From: an uncultured Opitutia bacterium
GTDB taxonomy: Bacteria > Verrucomicrobiota > Verrucomicrobiia > Opitutales > Opitutaceae
Length of the DNA: 57,502 nucleotides
Assembly: GCA_903825285.1 (NCBI GenBank)
Contig: CAIJZY010000023.1
Location: forward strand, 1 to 57,502
Direction: 5' to 3'
The position numbers and the translations under genes are program-made. Every line of letters starts with the position of its first letter. The first letter of the stretch is position 1. The notes below the pieces were generated by a model, which saw only the letters and a list, made by a program, of their open reading frames with translations, was not told where the DNA came from and made no database searches. Positions 9,395 to 18,127 of this stretch are shown in pieces.

Positions 9395-11220
9395 ACCGCT
9401 CCCTCACCCTGGCCCAGAAACTCTGGCCCGCCTTTGCCCTGACCGCGCTGGCGCTCACCGCCCTCTGGGCCTGGCGCATTGTCGGCGGCCTGCCGCCCGA
9501 CGGGCAGCTCAACCTCGTCCCGGTCACGACCGTCTGGGGCATGCACGCCTGCGTGGTCGCCATCCTCGCGGGGCTGGGCGCGACCGCCTTCGCACTGCGC
9601 GAGGTCCTCGGTCGGCGCCGTCTGCTCACCGCGCTCGCCATTTTGGTCGCCGGCTACCTCGCCTGCGGACTCGCGCCGCGGACGACCCGCATCCTGTTTG
9701 ACGAGCACCTGTACATGCAGATTGGCCAGACGATCGCGCACACCGGCCGCGCCGAGGGCGCGAACTATGCGCGGGTCGAGTACGGCCAGTACGAGATGTA
9801 CAACGCGTGGGTGAACAAGCAGCCCAACGGCCTGCCGTACCTGCTCTCGTGGGTCTACCGCATCTGGGGCGTCTCGGATGACGCCGCGCATTTCCTCAAC
9901 CGCGCACTCGTCGGCGTCGCGGCCGCGTGCCTCTACCTGGGCTTCGCCCTCGTGCCCTGGTCGCTTCCGGTCGGCGCCGGGCTGGCCGCGGCGCTGCTGT
10001 TCATGTTCACGCCGCTCGTGCCGTGGTGGGGGCACACCGTGGCCGTCGAGCCCGCCGCGGCCGCCACCACCGCCGTCGCCTTCCTCGCCGCCTGCATCCA
10101 CGCGCGGTTTCGCGACCTCGCCACCGCCCAGGGCCGGCCCGCCACCGCGCTCCTGCTCGCCGGCGCCACCGCCTTCGCGGCCTATTTCCGTCCCGAGTCC
10201 CTCCTCGCGTTCCCGCTGGTGGCGGCCGTGCTGTGGTCCACCGACGACCGCTTCATCGAGGACCTCTCCGCCTGGGGCGCGCTGGTGCTCGCCACCGCGC
10301 TCGCCGCGCCGAACCTGATGCACCTCTGGGCCGTCCACACCGAGAACTGGGGCGCGCAGGACGGCCGCCGCTTCGCCCTGGATTTCGTCGGCAAGAACCT
10401 CCACAGCAACGGCGGCTACTTCTTCGACTCCCAGTGGTTCCCCGTCGCCGGCACCGTGCTCGCCCTCGCCGGCCTGGTCTGGCTGCTCGGCCGCAACCGC
10501 ACCGCGGGGGTCGCCCTGGGCGTCTGGTTCGCCCTCTCGTGGGGCATCTTCATCGTCTTCTACGCCGGCGGCTACTACTACGGCGCCAGCTCGCGCTACG
10601 CCGTCGTCTCCTGCGCCCCGGTGGCCGCCTTCATGGGCATCGGCGCCGCCGCGCTCTTCGGCGTCCTGCGCCGCGTGCCGGTCCTGTGCTACGGCGCCGC
10701 CGCCTGCGGGCTGATCAACTGGGTCGCCGGGATGCACTACGTCCCCACCCTCAGCCGCGAGGCCATCGAGGCGGTGGCCGACGTGGACTTTGTCTCCGAG
10801 GTTGCCCGCACGCTGCCCGACGGCTCGCTGGTGCTGTCCTCCGACCCGTGCATGTGGCTGCTGAAGGGCGTCAACTCCTCGCAGTTCTACATCGTGGACA
10901 CGATGGTGCGCACCAACATGACCGAGCTCGCCAACGAGTACCCCGGCGGCATCTACATCCACTGGGGCTTCTGGCAGAACGCCGAGCCCGGCTCCGCCGT
11001 GAACGTCGCCCGGCTCCTCGCCGAGACGGGCGCGGTCGAGTACCGCCGGGCCCAGAGCCAGGCATTCAAGATGGGCATCTACCGCATCGACACCCCCGCC
11101 GCCTACGCCCACTTCGGCGGCAAGGCGCCGGTCCAGCGCCCGCTGTCGGACCTCGATTTCCGCCTCCGCGAGGCGCGCGAACACCTGGCGCACCCCACGG
11201 AGCCCGCCCCGGCCAAATGA
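9391..11220 (+). CDS. GT39/PMT-like integral membrane glycosyltransferase
   Basis: 609 residues from the ATG at 9391, which overlaps the carbamoyltransferase stop. There are about a dozen hydrophobic segments (for example near residues 12-30, 50-66 and 75-92, and many between 180 and 420). The first large loop carries TTRILFDEHLYMQIGQTIAH; an Asp-Glu in this position is the catalytic-site hallmark of GT-C transferases such as protein O-mannosyltransferase and ArnT. A periplasmic-looking C-terminal domain follows from about residue 450. The predicted role is transfer of a sugar from a polyprenyl phosphate carrier to protein or lipid on the outer face of the inner membrane. Family is fairly sure; acceptor is not. 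The Ser/Thr-rich prepilin in the same operon is a candidate. Confidence 0.72.
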   Translation: MNRSLTLAQKLWPAFALTALALTALWAWRIVGGLPPDGQLNLVPVTTVWGMHACVVAILAGLGATAFALREVLGRRRLLTALAILVAGYLACGLAPRTTRILFDEHLYMQIGQTIAHTGRAEGANYARVEYGQYEMYNAWVNKQPNGLPYLLSWVYRIWGVSDDAAHFLNRALVGVAAACLYLGFALVPWSLPVGAGLAAALLFMFTPLVPWWGHTVAVEPAAAATTAVAFLAACIHARFRDLATAQGRPATALLLAGATAFAAYFRPESLLAFPLVAAVLWSTDDRFIEDLSAWGALVLATALAAPNLMHLWAVHTENWGAQDGRRFALDFVGKNLHSNGGYFFDSQWFPVAGTVLALAGLVWLLGRNRTAGVALGVWFALSWGIFIVFYAGGYYYGASSRYAVVSCAPVAAFMGIGAAALFGVLRRVPVLCYGAAACGLINWVAGMHYVPTLSREAIEAVADVDFVSEVARTLPDGSLVLSSDPCMWLLKGVNSSQFYIVDTMVRTNMTELANEYPGGIYIHWGFWQNAEPGSAVNVARLLAETGAVEYRRAQSQAFKMGIYRIDTPAAYAHFGGKAPVQRPLSDLDFRLREAREHLAHPTEPAPAK

Positions 11221-12359
11221 GCACCGCCCTCTATTCCTGGAGCCGGCTCGGCCTGCGCACCGCCGCGGCGGCCGCCGGCGTGGAAGGCCCGCCGACCAAG
11301 CTGGTCTTCGTCGTCACCAAGCGCTGCCACTCCCGCTGCGTCTACTGCGACATCTGGAAGGTGAAGGACACCCCCGGCGGGCTCGACGATGAGCTGACGC
11401 TCGCGGAGATCCGCTCGCTCGCGGCGGCCAACCCGTTCCTCCAGTGGATAGATTTCACCGGCGGCGAGCCCACCGACCGGCCGGACTTCGTGGAGGTGGT
11501 GCAGGCCTTCGCCGCCGCCTGTCCCGACCTGCTGCTGGTGCATTTTCCCACCAACGGCATCGCCACCAAGCGCATCGACCAGGTCGTGGCGCAGCTCCAG
11601 GCCACGGTGCGCGCCCGCCTCGTGGTCACGGTCTCGATCGACGGACCACCCGAGCTCAACGACCGGCTCCGCGGGATCCGCAACGACTTCGCCCATGCGG
11701 TGGACACCTTGGCCGCGCTGCGGCGCCGGCTGGGACCGGACCAGCTGTTCGTGGGCATGACGCTGCACGGGCACAAGGGGTCGTGCGGGCTGACGACCTC
11801 GGAGCTGGTCGAGCAGACGTTCGCCGCCATCAACGACGCGCTGGCGGTCCGCGAGGAGCCGCCCATCGGCTGGGGCAGCTTCCATCTCAACATCCCGCAC
11901 CTTTCCCAGCACTACTACGGCAACTCCGCGAGCGAGGCCAAGGACGGCTTCGGCGGCCCGGCCCACCGGGCGGAGGTGGCCGCGGCCCTGCGGCTCGCGG
12001 CGAGCAAGCCGAAGGCGGGCTACTCCGGCATGCGCGCCATCGAGCGCATCTACCGCTCCGAGGCGCTCCGCTATCTGGCCACGGGCAAGACCCACATCAC
12101 CTGCTCGGCCCTGTTGTCCACGGCCTATCTCTCCGAGAAGGGCGCCGTCTACCCGTGCACGATCTGGGACCGTCCGCTCGGCAATGTCCGGCAGAGCGGC
12201 TTCGCCCTGCTGCCCATCATCGAGGCCGCGCGCCGCGAGGGCGTCCGCCAGGCGGTCATCGAGGGCCGCTGCCCAAACTGCTGGACGCCCTGCGAGGCCT
12301 ATCCCGCCATCGGCGCCTCGCCACTCCGCTCCCTCGCCGCGTTCGTCCGCGGCGGCTAA
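11217..12359 (+). CDS. Radical SAM protein with SPASM-like C-terminal cysteines
   Basis: 380 residues, starting at the ATG that overlaps the GT39-like stop. KLVFVVTKRCHSRCVYCDIW gives the CX3CX2C iron-sulfur motif (Cys37, Cys41, Cys44). It is followed by the GGEP motif in WIDFTGGEPTDRPDF and a TIM-barrel pattern with VVTVSIDGPPELNDRLRGI. Near the C-terminus TCSALLSTAYLSEKGAVYPC and CPNCWTPCEAY provide further cysteines, typical of SPASM/twitch auxiliary cluster domains. Members modify peptides, sugars or cofactors. In this operon, modification of a glycan or of the pilin is plausible, but the substrate is unknown. The gap to the next gene is 11 bp. Confidence 0.85.
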   Translation: MSTALYSWSRLGLRTAAAAAGVEGPPTKLVFVVTKRCHSRCVYCDIWKVKDTPGGLDDELTLAEIRSLAAANPFLQWIDFTGGEPTDRPDFVEVVQAFAAACPDLLLVHFPTNGIATKRIDQVVAQLQATVRARLVVTVSIDGPPELNDRLRGIRNDFAHAVDTLAALRRRLGPDQLFVGMTLHGHKGSCGLTTSELVEQTFAAINDALAVREEPPIGWGSFHLNIPHLSQHYYGNSASEAKDGFGGPAHRAEVAAALRLAASKPKAGYSGMRAIERIYRSEALRYLATGKTHITCSALLSTAYLSEKGAVYPCTIWDRPLGNVRQSGFALLPIIEAARREGVRQAVIEGRCPNCWTPCEAYPAIGASPLRSLAAFVRGG

Positions 12360-12370
12360 CCCCAACTCTT

Positions 12371-14479
12371 ATGTCCGAATCCCCACGCCCCCAAAGTGTC
12401 CTGAACCAGGTGCTGCCCGTGCTGGTCATCGCCGTCGTGCCACTGGCGGCCTTCCTCGCCTTCGCGATCCAGCCGCTCATGGGCAAGCGGCTGCTCCCGA
12501 TCTACGGCGGGACCTCGGGCACCTGGCTCGGCTGCATGGTCTACTTCCAGCTCGCCCTGCTGCTCGGCTACAGCTGGGCCGCCTGGCTCGTGCGCAAGCG
12601 CGTCGCGCTGCAGGTGACGGCCACCGCCGTGCTCGCCCTCCTGGCCGTGGTCTCGTTTCAGCTGCCGAACGATTCGGCCGATGCCACCGCCAGCATCCTC
12701 CGCGTGGTCTGGCGCCTGAGCTACACCACGCTGCCCGCGATGGTGCTGCTCTTCAGCACCGCGCCGCTCCTGCACGGCTGGCTTCGCCGCCGCGGCGAGG
12801 AGGTGCCGTACTACCTCTACTCGATCTCCAACGCCGGCAGCCTGGTCGCCGTCCTGCTCTACCCGTTCTTCATCGAGACCAGCCTCCGCCTCAGCGACCA
12901 GGCCGCGACGTGGCATGTGCTGCTGCTCGTGGCCGCCGCCCTGCTCGTCACGGCCGGCTACATCCTGCGGCGCACGACGCCCGGCAGCGATGAGACGCTG
13001 CCGGCGGAACCCGCCGAGCCCTTCGCCCTGGGCCTCACCCTGCTCTGGGTCTGGCTCAGCGCCCTCACCTGCATCGGCATGCTGGGCGCCACGTACCACC
13101 TCGCCGCCGAGCTGGGCTCCAGCCCGCTGGCCTGGGTCGGGCCGTTCAGCGCCTACCTGCTCAGCTTCATGATCGCGTTCTCCGGCCGCTGGCGGCCGTG
13201 GATGACGATGTCCTGCATCGTCTGGCTCGCGGTCAGCCTGACCGGCTTCATGGTCGTCAAGGGCTTCACCGCCGCGACGGTCAACGCCGGCACGGCCTGG
13301 TGGCTCCTCTCGCTCACCGCGAGCGGCAGCTTCCTCGGCAACGCGATCCTGCACGGCGTGCGTCCCGCCCTGCGCTTCGAGCGCTACTACCTGGTGCTCG
13401 CCGTCGGCGGCGTCCTGGGCGGACTCGTCTCCAGCACGGTGATCCCCTACCTCCTCGCCCGGCCGATCGAGTTCGAGCTGGCCTCCGTCGCCCTCCTCGC
13501 CACCGGCCTGCTGTGGCTCACCGGCCGCCGCGACCCCGCCACCGTAATCATCACCACGCTCGTGCTGGGCATCCCGGTCGTCGGCCTGGGCATCCACCAG
13601 GACGGCGCCGAGGCGCCCGGCGGCCAGATGGTCCACACCCGCGACCTCTACGGCCACATCATGGTCAAGACCGACGCCCGCAGCGTGGTGCTCTCCAGCG
13701 ACACCACCACCCACGGCTCGCAGCTCACCACTGACGCCGCCGCGCGGCGCCGGCCCACCCTCTACTACAACGAGAGCAGCGGCGTCGGCCGCACGATCGA
13801 GCGGCTCCAGGCGACGCGCCCGGCCATGAAGGTCGGCGTCATCGGCCTCGGCGCCGGCACGCTCGCGGCCTATGCCCGGACCGGGGACATCTACGACTTC
13901 TGGGACATCGACCCGAAGATCCTCCGCGTGGCCCGCGCCAATTTCACCTTCGTCGCCGAGTCGGCCGGCCGGGTGAACCTGATCGAGCGCGACGGCCGCA
14001 AGGCGCTGGAGGAGTCCAAGTCGGACTATGACCTGATCGTGATCGACGCCTTCACGGGTGACGGCGTGCCGTCGCACCTCCTGACCACCGAGGCGCTCAC
14101 CCTTTACTTCCGCCGGCTCGCCGCGCGCGACGGCCTGCTGCTGGTCCACGCGTCCACGCGCTACTCGCGGCTCTTCCCGGTCGTCGAGGCCACGGCGCGC
14201 TCGCTGGGCCGCACGGCCATCGACGTGTCCACGGACATCTCCGACTCGCTCACGGACCGCGACTGGGACCCCACGCACACGGAGTACATCGTCGTCTGCC
14301 GGCCCGAGCAGGCCAAGGACATCGCCGCGTGGTACCCGCCGGAGGAGGACAAGGGCCGCGTGAAGCGCCTGGTCCGCACGGTGGACTCGCCGCTGTTCAA
14401 CCCGCAGCTGATCTGGAGCGACGACCGCAATGCCGCGCTCGACACGCTCGACCTCGGCCAGTTCCTCTTCGTCCCGTAG
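12371..14479 (+). CDS. Membrane-anchored spermidine synthase-like protein
   Basis: 702 residues in two parts. Residues 1 to about 420 contain a dozen or more hydrophobic helices (first: LNQVLPVLVIAVVPLAAFLA). The C-terminal third is a class I methyltransferase/spermidine synthase fold with KVGVIGLGAGTLAAYA as motif I, FWDIDPKILRVA as the acidic loop, and YDLIVIDAFTGDGVPSHLLT in the catalytic region. Fusions of an MFS-like membrane domain with a SpeE-like domain occur in many bacteria and are mostly uncharacterised; some make polyamines, others may transfer aminopropyl or methyl groups. It is the last gene of the 2519-14479 series. Start ATG 12371 fits the membrane helix and follows the radical SAM stop by 11 bp. 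Confidence 0.82.
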   Translation: MSESPRPQSVLNQVLPVLVIAVVPLAAFLAFAIQPLMGKRLLPIYGGTSGTWLGCMVYFQLALLLGYSWAAWLVRKRVALQVTATAVLALLAVVSFQLPNDSADATASILRVVWRLSYTTLPAMVLLFSTAPLLHGWLRRRGEEVPYYLYSISNAGSLVAVLLYPFFIETSLRLSDQAATWHVLLLVAAALLVTAGYILRRTTPGSDETLPAEPAEPFALGLTLLWVWLSALTCIGMLGATYHLAAELGSSPLAWVGPFSAYLLSFMIAFSGRWRPWMTMSCIVWLAVSLTGFMVVKGFTAATVNAGTAWWLLSLTASGSFLGNAILHGVRPALRFERYYLVLAVGGVLGGLVSSTVIPYLLARPIEFELASVALLATGLLWLTGRRDPATVIITTLVLGIPVVGLGIHQDGAEAPGGQMVHTRDLYGHIMVKTDARSVVLSSDTTTHGSQLTTDAAARRRPTLYYNESSGVGRTIERLQATRPAMKVGVIGLGAGTLAAYARTGDIYDFWDIDPKILRVARANFTFVAESAGRVNLIERDGRKALEESKSDYDLIVIDAFTGDGVPSHLLTTEALTLYFRRLAARDGLLLVHASTRYSRLFPVVEATARSLGRTAIDVSTDISDSLTDRDWDPTHTEYIVVCRPEQAKDIAAWYPPEEDKGRVKRLVRTVDSPLFNPQLIWSDDRNAALDTLDLGQFLFVP

Positions 14480-14495
14480 GCGGGCTCAGGCCTAC
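14476..14495. terminator. Short hairpin between convergent genes, containing both stop codons
   Basis: GTAGGC at 14476-14481 and GCCTAC at 14490-14495 form a 6-bp stem with an 8-base loop. The TAG of the spermidine-synthase-like gene lies in the left arm and the TAG of rdgB, on the other strand, in the right arm. No T-tract follows, so it is at best a weak bidirectional terminator. Confidence 0.25.
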
Positions 14496-15103
14496 GCCGC
14501 GGGCGCGTTCGCGCGCCACCACGCCACCAGCCGGGCCCAGGCCCGGCCGCGGTGACTGAGGGCGTTCTTGTCCGCCTCGGGCAGCTGCGCGAAGGTCCGC
14601 GCGTGCCCGTCCGGGACAAACAGCGGGTCGTAGCCGAAGCCCGCGCCGCCGGCGGGCTCGTCCTGCAGCCGGCCGGCGCAGCGGCCTTCGAACCGGATCT
14701 CCTCGCCGGCGCCGCCGAGCAGCACAAGCACGCAGACGAAATGGGCCCCGCGCCGCGCCGCCGGCACGTCGCGCATTGCCGCCACGAGCTTGCGGAGATT
14801 GGCCGCGCCGTCGCCCTGCGGGCCGGCGTAGTAGGCCGACTCGACGCCGGGCCCGCCGCCGAGGGCCTCCACGCAGAGCCCGCTGTCATCCGCGAGCACC
14901 CACGAGCCGGCGGGCAGCTTGGACCGGAGCGCCCGGGCCTTCTTGGCGGCATTGCCGGCAAAGGTGCCCGTGTCCTCCGCCACCTCGGGCATGCCGCCCA
15001 CGGCGCGGGCCGAGACGACCTCGATGGGCAGCCCGGCCGCGGCCACGAGGGCGGCGAACTCCGCCGCCTTGTGCGCGTTACCCGAGGCTAAATGTAGTCT
15101 CAT
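14492..15103 (-). CDS. rdgB: Non-canonical purine NTP pyrophosphatase (RdgB/HAM1)
   Basis: 203 residues, the usual length. [20 protein letters not shown] has the SGNxxK substrate-binding motif, and SWVLADDSGLCVEALGG the conserved DDSGL catalytic/metal region, followed by PGVESAYYAG and the GYDPLFVPDG signature near residue 165. The enzyme hydrolyses ITP, dITP and XTP to the monophosphates, removing deaminated purines from the nucleotide pool. The start overlaps the end of ribD by 26 bases, so it is the third gene of a leftward MBL-hydrolase, ribD, rdgB operon. Confidence 0.95.
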   Translation of the reverse strand: MRLHLASGNAHKAAEFAALVAAAGLPIEVVSARAVGGMPEVAEDTGTFAGNAAKKARALRSKLPAGSWVLADDSGLCVEALGGGPGVESAYYAGPQGDGAANLRKLVAAMRDVPAARRGAHFVCVLVLLGGAGEEIRFEGRCAGRLQDEPAGGAGFGYDPLFVPDGHARTFAQLPEADKNALSHRGRAWARLVAWWRANAPAA

Positions 15104-16238
15104 CGATGAACATCTGCGCGGGATAGTCGACGCGTCCGCGGGTCAGGATGTCCTCGCCGAACACCTCGTGGCGGACGTCCGCCAGCCGCACTGCATTGGC
15201 CAGCTTCTCCGACCGCAGCCCGCTCAGCACGGGCTTCGCCCGGTCGTCGGCCAGCAGCAGCGGCGCGCGGTACACCAGCAGGTAGTCGAGCTGGCGGTCC
15301 TGCAGGATCTGGCTCACCAGCTGCGCGCCACCCTCGAAGAGCACGCCCGTGATCTTCTCCGCGGCGCAGCGCTTGCGGAACTCCGCGAATGGCACGCGCT
15401 GCGTCGCCGACGGCAGGATCCAGACCTGCACGCCGAGGTCGCGGAGCTTGCGGACGTAGCCGAGCCCGCCATGCGGCGTGGTCGCCACGATGGTGCGGGC
15501 GCGAAAGTCGTCCGTGTACACCCCGGGCATGGACCGGTCCGCCACGCTGCGCAGCAGGCCGTCGAACACGAAGCGCCAGGGACACCACTCGGGCTCGCCC
15601 GCGATCCGCGCCGTCAGCCGGGGGTTGTCGGTCATCACCGTCCCCGCCCCGACCGCGATGGCCGGGAACAGCCGGCGCCAGCGCATGACATCCGCCCGCG
15701 CCGCCTCGCCGGTGATCCAGCGCGAGTCGCCCGAGCGGCAGGCGATGCGGCCGTCGAGCGTCACGGCCGACTTGGCCGCGATGAGCGGCGTCTGCCGCAC
15801 GATCCAGTGGTTGAAGATCAGGTTGAGGTCGATGCACTCGGCCTCGAGCACGCCGGTGGTGACCTCGATGCCCGCCGCGCGCAGCACCTCGGGGCCGCGG
15901 CCCGCGTGGGCGGGGTTCGGGTCCTGGGCTCCGATGACCACGCGCTTGATCCCGGACGCGATGATCGCATCGGTGCACGCGCCCGTGCGGCCCGGCGTGG
16001 AGCACGGCTCCAGGGTGACATAGAGCGTCGCATCCTCGCGCGGCCGGTGCCCGAGCGCGAGCAGCGCCAGGCGCTCGGCGTGCGGGCCGCCGTCCTGGGC
16101 ATGGGAACCCTCGGCCATGACCCGGCCGCCCTCGACAATCACGGCCCCGACCATCGGGTTGGGGTGCGTGCCGCCCCAGTTGCGCCGCGCCACCGCGAGC
16201 GCCTGCCGCATGAAGCCATCGTGTTCAGCCGCTGACAT
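15078..16238 (-). CDS. ribD: Bifunctional riboflavin biosynthesis deaminase/reductase RibD
   Basis: 386 residues. The N-terminal cytidine-deaminase-like domain (about 1-145) has zinc ligands in [13 protein letters not shown] and [19 protein letters not shown]. The C-terminal domain (about 150-370) is the NADPH-dependent 5-amino-6-ribosylamino-uracil 5'-phosphate reductase, with [20 protein letters not shown] and [20 protein letters not shown]. Together they carry out the second and third steps from GTP to riboflavin. The gene overlaps the upstream MBL hydrolase by 14 bases and rdgB by 26 bases, giving tight translational coupling. No other rib genes are in the window and no FMN riboswitch is visible upstream of the operon. 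Confidence 0.95.
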   Translation of the reverse strand: MSAAEHDGFMRQALAVARRNWGGTHPNPMVGAVIVEGGRVMAEGSHAQDGGPHAERLALLALGHRPREDATLYVTLEPCSTPGRTGACTDAIIASGIKRVVIGAQDPNPAHAGRGPEVLRAAGIEVTTGVLEAECIDLNLIFNHWIVRQTPLIAAKSAVTLDGRIACRSGDSRWITGEAARADVMRWRRLFPAIAVGAGTVMTDNPRLTARIAGEPEWCPWRFVFDGLLRSVADRSMPGVYTDDFRARTIVATTPHGGLGYVRKLRDLGVQVWILPSATQRVPFAEFRKRCAAEKITGVLFEGGAQLVSQILQDRQLDYLLVYRAPLLLADDRAKPVLSGLRSEKLANAVRLADVRHEVFGEDILTRGRVDYPAQMFIDETTFSLG

Positions 16239-16860
16239 AGGGATTGTTCTGCCTTTCGTCTCCTACCGTCGTAGCAGGACCGTGGCCCGGGTAAATGATT
16301 GTTTCGACGGGCAACGTGTAGATCCGCCCGCGGATCGCCTGCGTCAGCACCTCCAGGCTGCCGCCGGGAAAATCCGTGCGGCCCACGCTGCCGGCGAAGA
16401 GCGCGTCACCGACAAAGGCCGCCTGCGCCGCCGCCAGGTAGAACAGCACGTTGCCCGGGCAGTGTCCGGGCACATGGCGGACCTCAACGTCCAGGCCGAG
16501 CGCCTGGAAGTGCTCGCCATCCGTCACCCAGAGGTCCGGGAACACCGGCTCCAGTTTCAGGCCGGGGGCGAGGAACGCGCTCATCACCTGCGGCGTCTCG
16601 TACAGGACGCGGTCGTCCGCCTGCGCCCGGACGCGCGGCTTGGCCTGGCGGACGACCTCGGCGGCGCCCTGCGTGTGGTCCCAGTGGCCGTGGGTCAGCC
16701 AGAGCTCGGTCAGCCGGCATTTTTCCTTCGCCAGGAGCGGCTGGATCTCGGCCCAGATGTCGCCCGGGGCGTCGATCAGGACCGCCTCGCCGCACTCCGC
16801 CGCGGTCAGGAGGTAGGCGTTGGTGGCGATCGGCCCGGCGGGCAGGACATGAAGCTTCAT
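16225..16860 (-). CDS. MBL-fold metallo-hydrolase (glyoxalase II-like)
   Basis: 211 residues from the ATG at 16860, which follows a GGGGTGG purine run; a TTG nine bases upstream is less likely. The metal-binding signature HGHWDH (His57, His59, Asp61, His62) lies in [19 protein letters not shown]. Downstream ligands are seen in [31 protein letters not shown] and [15 protein letters not shown], the standard pattern of glyoxalase II-like hydrolases that act on thioesters. The length matches short family members lacking the C-terminal HAGH domain. It heads the leftward operon with ribD and rdgB. The true substrate is unknown. Confidence 0.88.
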   Translation of the reverse strand: MKLHVLPAGPIATNAYLLTAAECGEAVLIDAPGDIWAEIQPLLAKEKCRLTELWLTHGHWDHTQGAAEVVRQAKPRVRAQADDRVLYETPQVMSAFLAPGLKLEPVFPDLWVTDGEHFQALGLDVEVRHVPGHCPGNVLFYLAAAQAAFVGDALFAGSVGRTDFPGGSLEVLTQAIRGRIYTLPVETIIYPGHGPATTVGDERQNNPYVSG

Positions 16861-16950
16861 CCACCCCAATCTCCCAGCCCGCTCCGGCCCCGCGCAACCG
16901 CGAAAAATCCCTTTCCCTTTTCCGGCCCGCCCGCTAGCTCATTCCACCTT

Positions 16951-18051
16951 ATGCCAACCCTCAAGTTCGCCGTCCTGGCCGGAGACTACATCGGACCCGA
17001 GGTCATGGGCGAGGCGCTGCGCGTGCTCGAGGCCGTGGCCCGCCAAGAAAACCTACGGCTCGACTACGCGGCCGCGGATGTCGGGGGGGCCGCGATTGAC
17101 CGGCACGGCAGCGCGCTGCCCGCCGCGACCGTCCAGGCCTGCGCCGCGGCCGACGCGATCCTGTTTGGGTCGGTCGGCGGGCCCAAGTGGGAGAAGCTGC
17201 CTCCCGCCGAGCAGCCCGAGCGCGCCGCGCTCCTGCCGCTGCGCAAGCACTTCACGCTCTTCGCCAACATCCGCCCCGGCCTGCTTTACCGCGAGCTGGC
17301 GGACGCCTCGCCGCTCAAGACCGCGCGGATCCCCAACGGCATCGACATCGTGTGCATCCGCGAGCTCACCGGCGGGCTGTATTTCGGCCTGCCCAAGGCC
17401 ACCACTACCCTGCCCGACGGCGACATCCAGGCCGTGGACACGATGGTGTACCGCAAGAGCGAGATCGAGCGCATCACCGCCACGGCCATCTCCGCGGCCC
17501 GGGCCCGGGGCAAGAAGCTCTGCTCGGTGGACAAGGCCAACGTCCTCGAGACTTCCGTCCTCTGGCGGAAGACCGTCACCGCCTACGTCGCCCAGCACGC
17601 CCCGGACGTCACCCTGAGCCACATGTACGTGGACAACGCCGCGATGCAGCTGGCGCGCGACCCGAACCAGTTCGACGTGTTTGTCACGGAGAACATGTTC
17701 GGCGACATCCTCTCCGACGAGATGGCCGTGATCTGCGGCTCGCTCGGCATGCTGTCGTCCGCGTCGCTCGGCGCCGCGAAAAACTCCCACGGCCTGCCCT
17801 TCGGCCTCTACGAGCCCGCCGGCGGCACCGCCCCGGACATCGCGGGCAAGAACCTCGCCAACCCCTGCGCCCAGATCCTCTCCGCCGCGCTGATGCTGCG
17901 CTACAGCTTCGGCCTGGAAAAACCGGCCGCGCGCATCGAGGCGGCGGTGAAACAGGCCGTGGTGACCGGCCACCGCACGGCCGACATCGCGTTCGGGGGC
18001 GCCTCGGTCGGCACCCGCGCCATGACCGACGCCATCCTCGCCCAGCTCTGA
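16951..18051 (+). CDS. leuB: 3-isopropylmalate dehydrogenase
   Basis: 366 residues, normal for LeuB. The start [20 protein letters not shown] is the family N-terminus. [15 protein letters not shown] and [16 protein letters not shown] match the substrate loop, and [20 protein letters not shown] is the NAD/metal-binding signature, followed by [17 protein letters not shown]. The enzyme oxidises and decarboxylates 3-isopropylmalate to 2-oxoisocaproate in leucine synthesis. It diverges from the MBL hydrolase with a 90-bp intergenic region and precedes alaS by 76 bp. Other leu genes are not in the window. Confidence 0.95.
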   Translation: MPTLKFAVLAGDYIGPEVMGEALRVLEAVARQENLRLDYAAADVGGAAIDRHGSALPAATVQACAAADAILFGSVGGPKWEKLPPAEQPERAALLPLRKHFTLFANIRPGLLYRELADASPLKTARIPNGIDIVCIRELTGGLYFGLPKATTTLPDGDIQAVDTMVYRKSEIERITATAISAARARGKKLCSVDKANVLETSVLWRKTVTAYVAQHAPDVTLSHMYVDNAAMQLARDPNQFDVFVTENMFGDILSDEMAVICGSLGMLSSASLGAAKNSHGLPFGLYEPAGGTAPDIAGKNLANPCAQILSAALMLRYSFGLEKPAARIEAAVKQAVVTGHRTADIAFGGASVGTRAMTDAILAQL

Positions 18052-18127
18052 TCCCGCGGCCCGGCCCCGGAAACCGCTTTTTCCGGCCGTGCCTTCCGGG
18101 CCGCCCTGTGCCTTACTGTACCTGTCC

